A stretch of DNA of 64,000 nucleotides from the NCBI GenBank assembly GCA_013339895.1, contig JABACO010000001.1, forward strand, positions 22,000,423 through 22,064,422, given 5' to 3'. Positions 1 through 10,812 of the stretch are shown here, piece by piece. The translations under genes and the position numbers were made by a program. The notes beneath the pieces are model-generated. The model saw only the letters and a list, made by a program, of their open reading frames with translations, made no database searches and was not told the DNA's origin. The stretch is from Ephydatia muelleri (lineage: Eukaryota > Porifera > Demospongiae > Spongillida > Spongillidae). Position 1 is the first letter of the stretch. Each line of letters starts with the position of its first letter.

Positions 1-979
1 ATAATTTTTGGAGCGGCAGTTTGTACAATCCATGCATACATGAATATGATATGCCCTTAAAATTTGAGAAACTGCCTGTATGTCTTTTGAACACCCACCA
101 GGAAAACATAGTCTGGTCCAGCTAAGGTTTGCTCTCGTGCACGAACTGCTCAATATTGAGTGCGATGTGATATCAAGATATTGCAACGGATTGCTAGATA
201 ATGTCACGTGACAACTTAAGCAGTCATTGAGAAACAGCATTTGTCTTTTCAGTACAGAGGCCGACGTAAAGAAATATTCACAAAGTATTGAAAACAAGGC
301 ATATTACGAGCATTCAGAAAACCACACGCTCCTCCCACATCATACTGTATAATTTACACTTTGGGCGCGCCCAATCCATGGGCCATGCAAGTTATTGAAC
401 ATTATTGGGCATTGGCACAGTTATTGCGCAATAGCAACATGCAGTAATTTATTTTGTTGTTGATTTTGCTGCTTATATGCGGGAAGGGAAAAATAAAAGA
501 ACTTGTTATAAAATAAGAATATTAATTTTTAAACCAATCAAATACTTGGGTCCTTTCGAAACCGATATCCTCGCCTTGCTTGCGCACTGAATTAGCAGCG
601 GAGGTTATACGCAAACAGTTCTAATACCGTAAAACAAGAAGATCTTCAGTACATGGATATACACCCTTAATTACTACGCTGGCTACAACACGTGACATTC
701 ATTAACGGTCCATTATAAACAATAGTCCAATGGATGAGCTATCTGTCTAGGGGTCTCTCTCACGGATGCACTCGATCACTATTCAATTAACACGCCAATC
801 CTGAATAGGCTTTCCCAGACTTAGCCAAGTCCCCAGTCCGTTAACCGTCCATTCATCGCGTGTTTCTTCTAGCAGCCTGCGCGAACCCTGGCACCCTCTC
901 TGCCTAATTTACTGAACACCTCATGATTAATGCTATCATCACGTATATCATCCAGGGTAGCTGCCTGCATGCAAGAGCC

Positions 980-988
980 TATAAAAGG
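980..988 (+). promoter_or_regulatory. TATA box of SMB gene A
   Basis: TATAAAAGG lies 73 bp before the start codon, which would place transcription initiation near 1010 with a short leader. The box is identical in all seven gene copies. Promoter function is inferred from sequence and position. Confidence 0.7.
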
Positions 989-1052
989 CATTTCTGCATT
1001 GTTAATATAGTACATTATCGTTGCCAGCGTACAGTCCCTAATCTTCAAAGAG

Positions 1053-1604
1053 ATGCTGTTCCCATCGTCAACTTACTTGCTGCTGGTGGCTCTTGTTGCC
1101 ACGTCAATATATGCGACACCTGGAGCGGCACAAGGATGCTGTAAGTTCTTGAAAGATACCACAGCGCGTCATTTTCTACTTGATTCAGTCATACACACGA
1201 TGCATGCCAAATACGGGTCGTCATATAATATAGAACGACACGTATGATAGATACTGTACTGCATGCATGCATGTTCCGTTGTAGCACAACTTGTAGTAAT
1301 AATTGACATACACGTACTGGTGCAGTTCGGTAACATGCATCGTCATCATCATCTTGCATACCTTACGCACGCACGCACGCATATCCGCAGTTACTCCAGC
1401 GTGCAGAGTGATTGGGTGTGGAGTTCGCCCTGCGCAACAAGGACCTGGTTGTCCACCGTACTGTGCCTGTGACAGGGCATGCAGTACTCCGCCATACGAC
1501 TGCTGTAACGATTACAACCCAGTCTGTAATAGTGGTGAGTTATAATTCAATTTGGTGCATGTAGGACTTTAGTTCATTTTGACTTCATCGTATATGCAGG
1601 TTGA
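1053..1604 (+). CDS. Secreted single somatomedin-B-domain microprotein, copy A
   Basis: Predicted CDS join(1053..1140, 1391..1534, 1600..1604), 78 residues. Exon 1 encodes a signal peptide (hydrophobic core YLLLVALVATSIYA, likely cleavage near residues 25-27) and ends in phase 1 at GTAAGT. Exon 2 starts after ATATCCGCAG; the alternative AG 14 bp downstream would create a TAG stop. It is a symmetrical 1-1 exon of 144 nt with Cys at 34, 39, 50, 54, 56, 60, 67, 68 and 75. The pattern C-x-C-D-x2-A-C-x6-C-C-x-D-Y-x3-C is the somatomedin-B signature; Cys50 and Cys29 are additional to the usual eight. Exon 3 adds Gly and an immediate TGA. Known SMB domains are compact disulfide knots that bind extracellular partners; the role here is unknown. 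Splicing is predicted from sequence only. Confidence 0.8.
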
Positions 1605-1802
1605 ACATTAGCTCTCTTGAACTGCGTTCTTCATCTGATGGCTAGCTCAACTTAATGGCTATACAGCATGCACTCCATTTTCATGCATGTATTGCAATGC
1701 TGATTCATCGATTCTAAATCATTAATACTGTCTTGGCTGAATGGTTTGAATAAGAAACTGAGGTATGCATGCACAGTTCCATGCAATTCTTGAAGTACGG
1801 TA

Positions 1803-1957
1803 GCTGACACACTACACGGTATTAGGCTAGACTGGCAGGAATGCAGTCTAGCCTAGGGAAAAAGGAGCAGTCACCAAAGTTGTGAATTTGTGCAGCTTCT
1901 GCATGGAATTCTTTTGGGTGTATGCATTCAGCATTTTAAAACAGATACACGATATTT

Positions 1958-1989
<32 letters not shown>

Positions 1990-2228
1990 ATTTTACATTG
2001 ATTGATTGTTTAATTCTATTTTTGTGTATAAATGATTGAAAAATATATACACTACATGACTGTATATGGCATACGAAATACGACTGATATTAATTTGAAT
2101 GTGGATTACACATCAATTGGTACACGGCCCTCTGAAGCAGCGAGGGCTATGTCGATGCTGTTTCTAACTGAATGGTGGAAAGAGGATCCGCTTCCTCTAA
2201 TGTACATGATCTAAGGATTACAAAGGAA
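1803..2228. mobile_element. About 430-bp insertion with poly-C core, shared by copies A, E and H
   Basis: Copy B reads directly across this site, so the segment is an insertion. It contains a perfect 11-bp inverted repeat (TAGGCTAGACT...AGTCTAGCCTA, about 1826-1858) and a run of about 28 C (1961-1988). The same segment lies inverted at 38135-38570 and, split by another element, at 60265-62095. No transposase is visible; it is probably a non-autonomous element. Which superfamily it belongs to is not clear. Confidence 0.6.
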
Positions 2229-2446
2229 AGTCGACATCTGTACCAGCCCATGATTTGGATGTTTTCTCTTGTTAGAAAGCAAATCAGCTAGACGCTTGTA
2301 AAACGTAGTTGCATGCTTCCCTTCTCATACCTCCTGAAGTTGAAAGAACACGTGGGGTAAAGGCAGCGTGTTCGATGTCGCGCACACGCTGACCGTAGGA
2401 ACGTTCATTTTGGATAGTATCTAAGAAGAATCGCATTCATTTGATA
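2229..2446 (-). pseudogene. Antisense retroelement remnant, copy A
   Basis: On the minus strand the sequence reads ERSYGQRVRDIEHA, then STSGGMGREAT and FYKRLADLLSNKR. This block resembles a fragment repeatedly found at the C-terminus of retrotransposon-like reverse transcriptase proteins in sponges and cnidarians. It is interrupted by the 1803-2228 insertion; its continuation (ELHGTVHAYLSFLF type) lies at about 1680-1800. It recurs in every unit on the strand opposite the SMB gene. It is a fossil fragment without catalytic motifs. Confidence 0.5.
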
Positions 2447-3823
2447 CCGTTATTACCAGATTTGAATATCACTACCTAACCAAATATGCAAAAGCTTCAA
2501 ATCCTCACAACTATGTTTGGATGCTTCTGTCTTACAGATTTAGCAAACAAAGAAACAAGCACTAAGTTTGTAGTTATCCATTAGTCAGAAAAGTGACTTA
2601 CATAGCGGACATATGCAGACCTAGTTGTAATACACCAGAGTGTTTTACTGTAGTGAAAACATATCTTTGCTATTTGTATCATTAATTAAGGTTAGGCTAA
2701 TGATTACCTGATGGCCGGATCTACACATTGTACCAAAGTGCAGTAAGCAGTACCTGTATAAAAAATTAATATCATACCTGCACATGTAATAATTTTTGGA
2801 GCGGCAGTTTGTACAATCCATGCATACATGTATGTGATATGCCCTTAAAATCTTATTCCGGCTAAGATTTAATGAAATTTGAGAGTCTGCCTGTTTGTCT
2901 TTTGAACACCCACCAGGAAAACAAAGTCTGGTCCTGCTAAGGTTTGCTCTCGTGCACGAACTGCTCATATTGAGTGCGATGTGATATCAATATGTTGCAA
3001 CGGATCACTAGATATAATGTCACGTGACAACTTAAGCAGTCGTTGAGAAACAGCATTTGTCTATTCAGTACAGAGGCCGACGTAAAGAAATATTCACAAA
3101 GTATTGACAACAAAGCATATTACGAGCATTTAGAAAACGACACGCTCCCCCCACATCATACTGTATAATTTACACTTTGGGCGCGCCCAATCCATGGGCC
3201 ATGCAAATGATTGAACCATATTGCCCATTGGCACAGTTATTGCGCAATAGCAGCAGTAATTTATTTTGTTGTTGATTTTGCTGCATGCTTATATGCGGGA
3301 AGTGAAAAATAAAAGCACTTAATTGTTATAAAATAAGAATATTGTGCCCATTATGAAAACCAATCAAATACTTTACAATCGTTATGTCTGCAATTTCTGG
3401 ACATGCATATCAGCTGCCTCTGTGGACGTCTTTAGTTTCAGTTGTGGCACCCATCTTTTCAAGTTGGACCCAAGGTCAAGCATTTAATAATTGCTCACGC
3501 TGACCATCAGGTCCAGCCGAACTTCAGCACGTCTTACAGCCCATTGTCCACTTCTGCAAAAGGTTATACATTACGGTTTCGTCATACTTCTTCGCAGTCT
3601 CTGTCAGCTAGTGGGAACATTTCATCTCATGTGAAGCACCGAGTCGGTGGCATAGAATGGCCTCCATTCAGGGCCGGATTTAGGGGGGGGCAACCGGGGC
3701 GGCTGCCCAGGGCCCACTGCTTTTGAGGGGGCCCATGGTGCTCATAATAATGATATTCATGTTTTTTTGGTTTATAGTAACTCGTTCTAAATTACTAATC
3801 TGCGTTAATTAAGCGAGTTAAGC

Positions 3824-4135
3824 ATGGATATGGAGCCGGAGCAAGAGATCGAGAATAGAAGTGTGCGAAGTGGAGCATCGAAGCGAAAGAAGCGGAAAGA
3901 CCAGCTTGATGAATGGAATAGGCTACAAAGCAAACTGCCTAGGCTTTTGTCCTTTGGATTTAGTATTCAAAACGAGCCAAACCACAGTACCCACCAGGCT
4001 GGTACCCTCGAAACCGCAGCGGCAGAACATCAGTGCTTAGACGTAGTCAACAACGCGCATGACAGTGTGAATGAAACTGAACCAAGTGCAACCATGCTGG
4101 CACCATCTAATGACTGGCAACCTTCTGACCCTTAA
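3824..4135 (+). pseudogene. hAT transposase N-terminal fragment
   Basis: A 103-residue reading frame with a lysine/arginine-rich stretch (SKRKKRKDQ) that could act as a nuclear signal, as at the start of TTF/MYM-type hAT proteins. It is followed by loss of the catalytic centre, so it cannot act as a transposase. Assignment rests mainly on its position inside the hAT element. Confidence 0.5.
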
Positions 4136-4494
4136 CTTGTTCCAGCAGTCAATCGTCACGACCAATGGATGAATATGTACCATCAATCTACTCCGCTGCA
4201 TGGAAGGGATAAATTTCGAATAGAGACATTCTTCAGAATAATTGACACTTTGATTACAGAGTGTAAAGAAAGGACTGCTGCCTACTCAATAGTAAACTTA
4301 CGCTTTAGATTCGACTGAATTTCATGACATGTCAGTGGCTGCAGTTGAAGAGGAATCAAAAGCCTTTGTGTCTGTTTATGGGTCAGATGTAGATGATTCT
4401 TTCCCAAATGAAATGATGCATTTCATATAGAATTTATTGGAAAAGAAAAAACAAATGCTCAGCAGATGCTAAGTACAATTTTGAAAGCTAATGT

Positions 4495-4755
4495 GATCAC
4501 TACATTTCCAAATGTCACAACGGCTTTGCGAATTTACCTTTCACTGATGTGCACCAACTGCTCTGGAGAACGGTCATTCTCTCGATTGGCACTTTTAAAA
4601 TACCATGCAGTTAAGATCAACTATGAGGCAAGATAGTCTGAATTATCTTGCAATCATGAGTATAGAATCCGATATAACCAAGCAACTAGATTATTCGGAT
4701 GTGATAGATGAATTTGCTAATGCAAAGTCTAGGAAATGCTGTTTTCAGAAATAGA
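4495..4755 (+). pseudogene. hAT transposase C-terminal dimerisation fragment
   Basis: The frame reading TTFPNVTTALRIYLSL, then GERSFSRLALLKYH, then after a frameshift near 4610 LRSTMRQDSLNYLAIMSIE. This is the hallmark hAT C-terminal dimerisation region as seen in ZMYM1-like and zinc-finger hAT proteins. The frameshift shows it is dead. Confidence 0.8.
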
Positions 4756-5559
4756 TCATACGTTCTTATAAACTTCCTATTGTGTGTGATTCTACCAGTT
4801 CATTGCCTACGCGTGTATAAAGTGTCTGTGTTACATTAATTGTGTATTATTTCAGTATACATGTACATGTATGATGGGTTAAATAGTTCTTAGGGGGGGG
4901 GGGGGGCCCACCAAGTGTAATTGCCCAGGGCCCACAACTGTCTAAATCCGGCCCTGCCTCCATTCAGCAACTGATAGCATCCAGCATCCTTTGCCCTCAT
5001 TGCAACGTAAGCCTGCTGCTCCTAGCTATCAGTTGTGGAGCCACCTCGCTTTACTCTCTCGAACGTAGTAGTCAAGTGTGACTCGATGCCGTCCTGCTCT
5101 GTCAATTTCATGCACACGTTTAGCATTACCTTCTTTGGGTCCTTGCGAAACCGATATCCTCGTCTTGCTTGCGCACCGAAATAGCAGCGGAGGTTATACG
5201 CAAACAGTTCTAATACCGTAAAACAAGAAGATCATCAGTACATGGATATACACCCTTAATTACCATGCTGACTACAACACGTGACATTCATCAAGGGTCC
5301 ATTATAAACAATAGTCCTATGGATGAGCTATCTGTCCAGGGGTCTCTCTCACGGATGCACTCGATCACTATTCAATTAACACGCCAATCCTGAATAGGCT
5401 TTCCCAGACTTAGCCAAGTCCCCAGTCCGTTAACCGTCCATTCATCGCGTGTTTCTTCCGGCAGCCTGCGCGAACCCTGGCGCCTAATTTACTGAACACC
5501 TCATGATTAATGCTATCATCTCGTATATCATCCAGGGTAGCTGCCTGCATGCAAGAGCC

Positions 5560-5568
5560 TATAAAAGG
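5560..5568 (+). promoter_or_regulatory. TATA box of SMB gene B
   Basis: TATAAAAGG, 73 bp before the start codon, identical in sequence and spacing to copy A. Confidence 0.7.
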
Positions 5569-5632
5569 CATTTCTGCATTGTTAATATAGTACATTATCG
5601 TTGCCAGCGTACAGTCCCTAATCTTCAAAGAG

Positions 5633-6184
5633 ATGCTGTTCCCATCGTCAACTTACTTGCTGCTGGTGGCTCTTGTTGCCACGTCAATATATGCGACACC
5701 TGGAGCGGCACAAGGATGCTGTAAGTTCTTGAAAGATACCACAGCGCGTCATTTTCTACTTGATTCAGTCATACACACGATGCATGCAAAATACGGGTCG
5801 TCATATAATATAGAAAGACACGTATGATAGATACTGTACTGCATGCATGCATGTTCCGTTGTAGCACAACTTGTAGTAATAATTGACATACACGTACTGG
5901 TGCAGTTCGGTAACATGCATCGTCATCAACATCTTGCATACCTTACGCACGCACGCACGCATATCCGCAGTTACTCCAGCGTGCAGAGTGATTGGGTGTG
6001 GAGTTCGCCCTGCGCAACAAGGACCTGGTTGTCCACCGTACTGTGCCTGTGACAGCGCATGCAGTTCTCCGCCATACGACTGCTGTAACGATTACAATCC
6101 AGTCTGTAATAGTGGTGAGTTATAATTCAATTTGGTGAATGTAGGACTTTAGTTCATTTTGACTTCATCGTATATGCAGGTTGA
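5633..6184 (+). CDS. Secreted single SMB-domain microprotein, copy B
   Basis: Predicted CDS join(5633..5720, 5971..6114, 6180..6184). The signal-peptide exon is identical to copy A. The SMB exon differs by two residues: CACDSACSSPP here against CACDRACSTPP in copy A (Arg58Ser, Thr62Ser). All ten cysteines, the splice sites and the GGT-TGA third exon are intact. The changed residues lie in the segment joining the paired cysteines, the most exposed loop of known SMB folds. Confidence 0.8.
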
Positions 6185-6389
6185 ACATAAGCTCCCTTGA
6201 ACTGATGGCTAGCGTTCTTCAACTGATGGCTAGCATGACTACCGCATGCACTCCATTTTCATGCATGTATTGCAATGCTGATTCATCGATTCTAAACCAT
6301 TAATACCGTCATGGCTGAATGGTTTGAATAAGAAACTGAGGTATGCATGCACAGTTCCATGCAATTCTAGAAGTACTGTAAAAGTGGAC

Positions 6390-7050
6390 ATCTTAACCAG
6401 CCCATGATTTGGATGTTTTCTCTTGTTAGAAAGCAAATCAGCTAGACGCTTGTACAACGTAGTTGCATGCTTCCCTTCCCATACCTCCTGAAGTTGAAAG
6501 AACATGTGGGGTAAAGGCAGCGTGTTCGATGTCGCGCACACGCTGACCGTAGGAACCAGGGCTGCCGTAGGCCGGCTAGGGGTCCGGCCTGAGGCCGGCC
6601 GGCCTGCCAGTCCGGCCTGACAGGTCGGCCTGGCAGGCCAAATTATTTGAAATTATAAATTTTAAAAGTTAATCAATTATGTTACGTATATACGTACGAT
6701 GTCAATCAACGAAGCGTGTCCGTCGGTTTCAACGATTCCTATTGTAATACCTTCTGCTCAGCGACTCAAACCTGTTTCAAACCCTGATCTGTGGGAATAC
6801 AATCCCGAGGAACTCGTGAGATTCACGCCATTGCGAAAGTTTAGTAGACAAGAAGCAAGTCATATACTGTATGCACGTACTGGCACAAAGAGGGGGCGTG
6901 GTCCGGCCTGACAGGCCAGGGGTCTGGCCTGACAGGTCAGGCCAGGTCTCTGGCCTGTTAGGCCCGCCTGACAGGCCAGCTGGCCTTTGGCAGCCCTGGT
7001 AGGAACGTTCACTTTGGATAGTATCTAAGAAGAATTGCATTCATTTGATA
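6390..7050 (-). pseudogene. Antisense retroelement remnant, copy B
   Basis: Same fragment as at 2229-2446, here uninterrupted on its C-terminal side (continuing to about 6239) but split between QRV and ERSY by the hAT MITE at 6557-6998. Comparison with the other copies restores the site exactly. Confidence 0.5.
6557..6998. mobile_element. hAT-type MITE with palindromic subterminal repeats
   Basis: Termini CAGGGCTGCC and GGCAGCCCTG with the 8-bp duplication GTAGGAAC (6549-6556 and 6999-7006) define a 442-bp hAT-type MITE. Both subterminal regions are packed with variants of GGCCTGACAGGCC (about 6570-6645 and 6900-6985), plausible transposase-binding arrays able to form hairpins. The 70-residue frame at 6699-6911 has no recognisable domain. 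Confidence 0.9.
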
Positions 7051-7360
7051 CCGTTATTACCAGATTTGAATATCACTACCTAACCAAATATGCAAAAGCT
7101 TCAAATCCTCACAACTATGTTTGGATACTTCAGTCTATACAGATCTAGCAAACAAAGAAACAAGCACTAGTTATTCATTAGTCATAAAGGTGACTTACAT
7201 AGCGGACATATGCAGACATAGTTGTAATACACCAGAGTGTTTTACTGTAGTGAAAACATATTTTTGCCTTTTGTATCATTAATTAAGGTTAGGCTAATGA
7301 TTACCTGATGGCAGGATCTACACAATGTACCAAAGTGCAGTAAGCAGTACCTGTATAAAT

Positions 7361-7795
7361 GGGACAGTTTCCGCCCCACGGATATATTATAAAATGTTAT
7401 AAAAATGCATCGCGGGTGAATTGCTATAACTTCCCAACGTTTAACGCTGTCGACTTCCTATTTTCAACACTTCATACTACACCATTTCGCTACGGGGAAA
7501 CGTATTTTGGGGTATTGCACCAATTCCTTGCTGATGCTACGAAGTCCAATACCACATGGTGTTCAAAACCGCCACATCTTCAGGTAGGAGCATTCAAATT
7601 GCTTCAAATTCAGTATGTACGTACAAGGGTCCTGTTGCTATTGATGTGTTCAGTTCGTTAGATTTTACTCTATTCGTCACGGAGATACAGCTGTGCAAAG
7701 TTAATGCACATTTCCCGCTCGATTGCACCATTTTTGCATGCAACCCGTGTTCCATTCTCCCAATCCACAATAAATTTTGATAACTTCTTTGTTCC
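7361..7795 (+). repeat. Left arm of the giant foldback element
   Basis: Inverted partner of 15018-15450. It shares blocks with the other two foldback elements: a TTCCTATTTT(T/C)AACAC-like block, a TTTTGGGGTATTGCACC/TTTTGGTGTCTTAC block, and CGGAGATACAGCTGTGCAAAG. The two arms differ at scattered positions, so they have aged separately. Confidence 0.9.
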
Positions 7796-8227
7796 ACCCA
7801 TTTCTTCCTTAAACTAATGCGCCTATCATTGTTACGTGAGACCCCCCCACAGTGCAAAAAGTTAGATATACGATACGGTATATTTTTGGTTATATTTGAG
7901 AATACGCCAAAAAATACGCCTGAGTACTATATTGAAATATAAGACGGCGTTTATTCAAGAATCCGCAAGTGTTAAATACGTCACTGTTTGTATAGGCACA
8001 ATGTGTACAAAATATACCCCCGTAAGTATATTTATATCATACCACCGTGTATATTCAAGTTTCACATATTCTGTGTGTATATTTGTCTGCGAGTTATCAA
8101 TTCCTGTATAAGCGTTCATAAGCATCTAATTACTAAGGAGCTGGCGCTTGCCTTTAGTACTTAGCATGCGACAGTCAGTACAAACCGAACTTGACACGCT
8201 CAATGCCGAAGTCGGAATTCGATACTG

Positions 8228-8530
8228 ATGGACATCTGCCTGTGTGTATATGTGTGTGTGGACATCTGTCTGTGTGGGACATCTGTCTGTGTGTGTGTGT
8301 CTGTGCATATGCGTGAGTGTGGACATCTGTCTGTGTATACGTGTGTGTGGACATCTGTCTGTATGCGTGTGTGTGGACATCTGTCTGTATACGTGTGTGT
8401 GGATATCTGTCTGTATGCGTGTGTGTGGACATCGACCTGTCATGTGTGTACGTGCGACTGTGCATGTGTCCGTCTGTGTGTTGTATGCTTATGCGTGTGC
8501 GTGGACATGTGTGTCCGCGAGTGTGTGGAC
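8228..8530. repeat. GT-rich minisatellite, unit about 26 bp
   Basis: Repeats of GTGTGTGGACATCTGTCTGTAT with variable CGTG spacer, about ten units. Open in several frames (Cys-Val rich) simply because of the repeat; not coding. Confidence 0.9.
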
Positions 8531-8994
8531 ATGTACGTGCAAGTGTGTGTCATTACAATTTTGAAATGTTAATGTGTACCATTTTTATTCTTACCATTAT
8601 TGTTCAATTTGAAATGGATATACAGTACATAATGATATGGAAAGTATGGTATAGAGGTTGTGCAATAGCGTCATAAATCGTCATCAATAGCAACCTTTGC
8701 TAAGCGCCATTTTGAGTGTCAAAAGCACACACGTGTCTATCCGTAATAGAGTGATTGGAGGTTCCTGACTAACCGTTTGAGCCATTTCGTGTGATTAAAT
8801 GCAGCTAGAAAGTACGGCCAAATACTCTGAGTATTACTATTAGCTTCATGACACTGCCAAACAGCGTTACAAGGTAAAATTGGAGCTGGTTGGTGCGCTT
8901 GAAGACCCGTATGTTGCGTATGAGAGATTGTTAGTGTAGATTGGAATAATTGGCCTCAGGTTCCGATAGCTGTAAGACTCTGCAGCATCAATTT

Positions 8995-9314
8995 TTTTTT
9001 ACCAACTTCCTTTTTATCACCTCCAATGTTCTGTGGAATCTGTTCATATCATGCACACGCTTCCTCTTCAAAGGGCTCTTCATGTGCTCGAATAAGGAAG
9101 GAACATAATCAGGGGATAGGAGGTTGTTGCTCTATTCCCCCGAAACGAAGTGTATACGCTACATATCCACGAGTACTCATTTGGAATCCAATCTTTGCGC
9201 CGGCCCCACTGCTGCTATCCACTGGGACTTACGTTCTTCATCTTGAGGAAAATCAACGCCCGAACCTTTAATGAAACGATTACTGCATCCAATTGCACAA
9301 CAAGCCTTGCCCAT
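8995..9314 (-). pseudogene. THAP-domain zinc-finger gene remnant
   Basis: From a Met at 9314 the minus strand reads MGKACCAIGCSNR, then DFPQDEERKSQWIAAV, matching the THAP start (Cys-x4-Cys spacing, NR, F-P, W). After a stop near 9180 other frames give WICSV (the THAP C/SEHF region) and then SPDYVPSLF, typical of the segment after THAP domains. At least two frameshifts separate these blocks. THAP is a C2CH zinc finger binding DNA in P-element-like transposases. It lies inside the nested element 7846-10520 and is probably its lost transposase. Confidence 0.75.
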
Positions 9315-9399
9315 ACAATTGCTTTTGACACTCAAAATGGCAGTTAACACAAATAACGTCACTTCGCTCCGCCCATTGCACAACCTCTATTGTTTTTTA

Positions 9400-10500
9400 C
9401 AATTTCACGCAGGCTTGTAAATGTTGTAACATTGAAGATTTCTGCCAGTTCAAGAAATAGGTGATAGTCTTACTTGTCAATAGGTTAGTGCTGTTATCGT
9501 TGTTATTTACTATTTATAACCAAATTTTAAAGTGCACCAATTAGAGTATGCCATTGCACGTGATGGCTAATTTTGGCGGGTTCCTGTGTGAGTGCATGGC
9601 CTGGAAAGGTACGTGACTTTGCTTATCACGTTTGTGTTATTTTGGGGATGCGTTTGTGATGTAGTACATCAGCCTCATCAACCTGCTGAAAGCAAGCCTA
9701 GTATACGGTAAGCGACTCTGAACAATTTGTGTGCAATGCATGTTATTGGGGTTGGTCTCCGGTTATTACAAGCGGCCGATTCTGCTGAGGTAAGTTACAC
9801 AGTGGCAAGTATGACAATTTCAATTGATGCCAAATGTTATTGTTCTCGTCTCTATCAGGTCACATAGTACGTGGGGACCGCTGTCTCAAGGACTATGGGT
9901 TTCGGCTATCACAAGCGCGGGTCGATTCTGCTGAGGTAAGTACGCAATGGCTTTGCTAACTTCATTTTGCTTTTCTGCAGCGTTTCTATTCGAACTGGTA
10001 AGTATGCTGGGGGCACTAAAAGGTATTTTTCTTTTGTGCGCATTTGGTTAGTCAGCACCAACAAGTCCATCACTAGAGGTAAGTATGGCCATTTCAATTG
10101 GCGCCAAATGTTATTATATTCTCGTCTTTATCAGGTCACACTAAGTTAGTACTTGGGAACCGCTGTCTTAAGGCACTATGGTGTTTGAATATTTGTGTTT
10201 GGTGTTGTACCACTTATATGTGCGAAGAAAAGTTTTATAAACCAAGCAGATGCAAAGGGGGAGTGGGGATGGGGGGGGGGCGGAGGACTGGTTTACGGAA
10301 GGTCAAAGCCCAAATTACGATAGTGCGCGATTCACCAAACCGTGTAACATTAATGAAATTCAAAGGTTTGCTAAGATACCAGAAACCGCACGTGACTGAC
10401 AATATTTCAATATACGCATTTGCTTATAATGTTCAATACGCAGACAGCTTATATTGCTGCTTATATTTGAATATACGTTATGATATACAGTGTCGCATAA
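9400..10500. other. Unassigned interior of the nested THAP element
   Basis: No convincing coding sequence. Short blocks recur in tandem: GGTAAGTATGGCCATTTCAATTGGCGCCAAATG (about 10080) echoes 9790-9835, and CCGCTGTCT(C/T)AAGG occurs near 9880 and 10160, indicating old internal duplication. Confidence 0.4.
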
Positions 10501-10520
10501 CAAACTTTTTGCACTGTGGG

Positions 10521-10757
10521 CCCCCCCCCCTGGGGCGAAGTTGGGGATTTGACCTTTATTAAAGCAAACCGCCCCTGGTTGGGGGATAATAACCGGTCAA
10601 ATGTCGTGAGACCACCCCCTGGGGCATTGGGAGGGATTTGACCTTTATAAAAGCAAACCACGGGAGATAATAACAAATGTCTTCGCTCACGCGGTTTAAA
10701 TACTGGTAGTTTCATCTGGCTCACTACAATAGTTGAATACGGTACGATAGTTTTTAA

Positions 10758-10812
<55 letters not shown>

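Larger units (their letters stand above)
1..2707 (+). repeat. Segmental-duplication unit, copy A
   Basis: Left-truncated by the window edge. Its order matches the other copies: the 5' flank with the block GGGCGCGCCCAATCCATGGG near 363, the block AACCGATATCCTCGCC near 560, the TATA box, the three-exon somatomedin-B gene, then an antisense retroelement remnant. It lacks about 500 bp around 538 that copies B-D have between CAATCAAATACTT and GGGTCCTTTCGAAACC. It passes directly into copy B, so A and B are tandem. Confidence 0.9.
3669..4956 (+). mobile_element. hAT transposon, internally deleted, 8-bp TSD
   Basis: Termini CAGGGCCGGATTTAG and CTAAATCCGGCCCTG are perfect inverted repeats, flanked by the 8-bp duplication CCTCCATT (3661-3668 and 4957-4964). 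TIR and TSD are diagnostic for hAT. At 1288 bp it is too short for a full transposase (usually over 600 residues). It keeps an N-terminal fragment and the C-terminal dimerisation block but lacks the middle. A poly-G run lies near 4893-4906. Confidence 0.9.
2708..7360 (+). repeat. Segmental-duplication unit, copy B
   Basis: Complete unit in tandem with copy A. It carries two precise hAT-type insertions (3669-4956 and 6557-6998). Its right edge is the insertion point of the giant foldback element, after CTGTATAAAT. Uninterrupted copies continue from CTGTATAAAT to ATCATACCTGCACATG, which defines the empty site. Confidence 0.9.
7846..10520. mobile_element. Nested DNA element with TIR CCCACAGTGCAAAAAGTT and a THAP remnant
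   Basis: The ends are inverted repeats for at least 18 bp and then partly for about 20 more. The surrounding sequence (GTGAGACCCC... and ...CCCCTGGGGCGAAG) matches, inverted, the continuous sequence at 11280-11335, showing insertion into a poly-C tract; the duplication (CCCC) is therefore ambiguous. It contains a decayed THAP gene and a minisatellite. Superfamily uncertain; THAP proteins occur in P-element transposases, but the TIR does not settle this. Confidence 0.6.

Noticed and set aside
923..1144. Frame MINAII... overlapping the first SMB exon in every unit
   Set aside because: It spans the TATA box and reads the signal-peptide exon out of frame; no splice or domain support.
1053..1604. 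SMB microprotein as a venom or toxin peptide
   Set aside because: It is secreted and cysteine-rich, but the cysteine pattern is that of somatomedin-B and nothing else supports toxicity.
2645..2968. Antisense frames containing HVCMDCTNCRSKNYYMC in each unit
   Set aside because: Length varies through frameshifts between copies and no domain is recognisable; similarity follows from duplication.
6699..6911. 70-residue frame in the hAT MITE as a gene
   Set aside because: No domain; its end runs into the palindromic subterminal repeat.
7848..7890. CACAGTG at the end of the THAP-remnant element as a true RSS
   Set aside because: No ACAAAAACC-like nonamer occurs 12 or 23 nt inside; only the heptamer matches.
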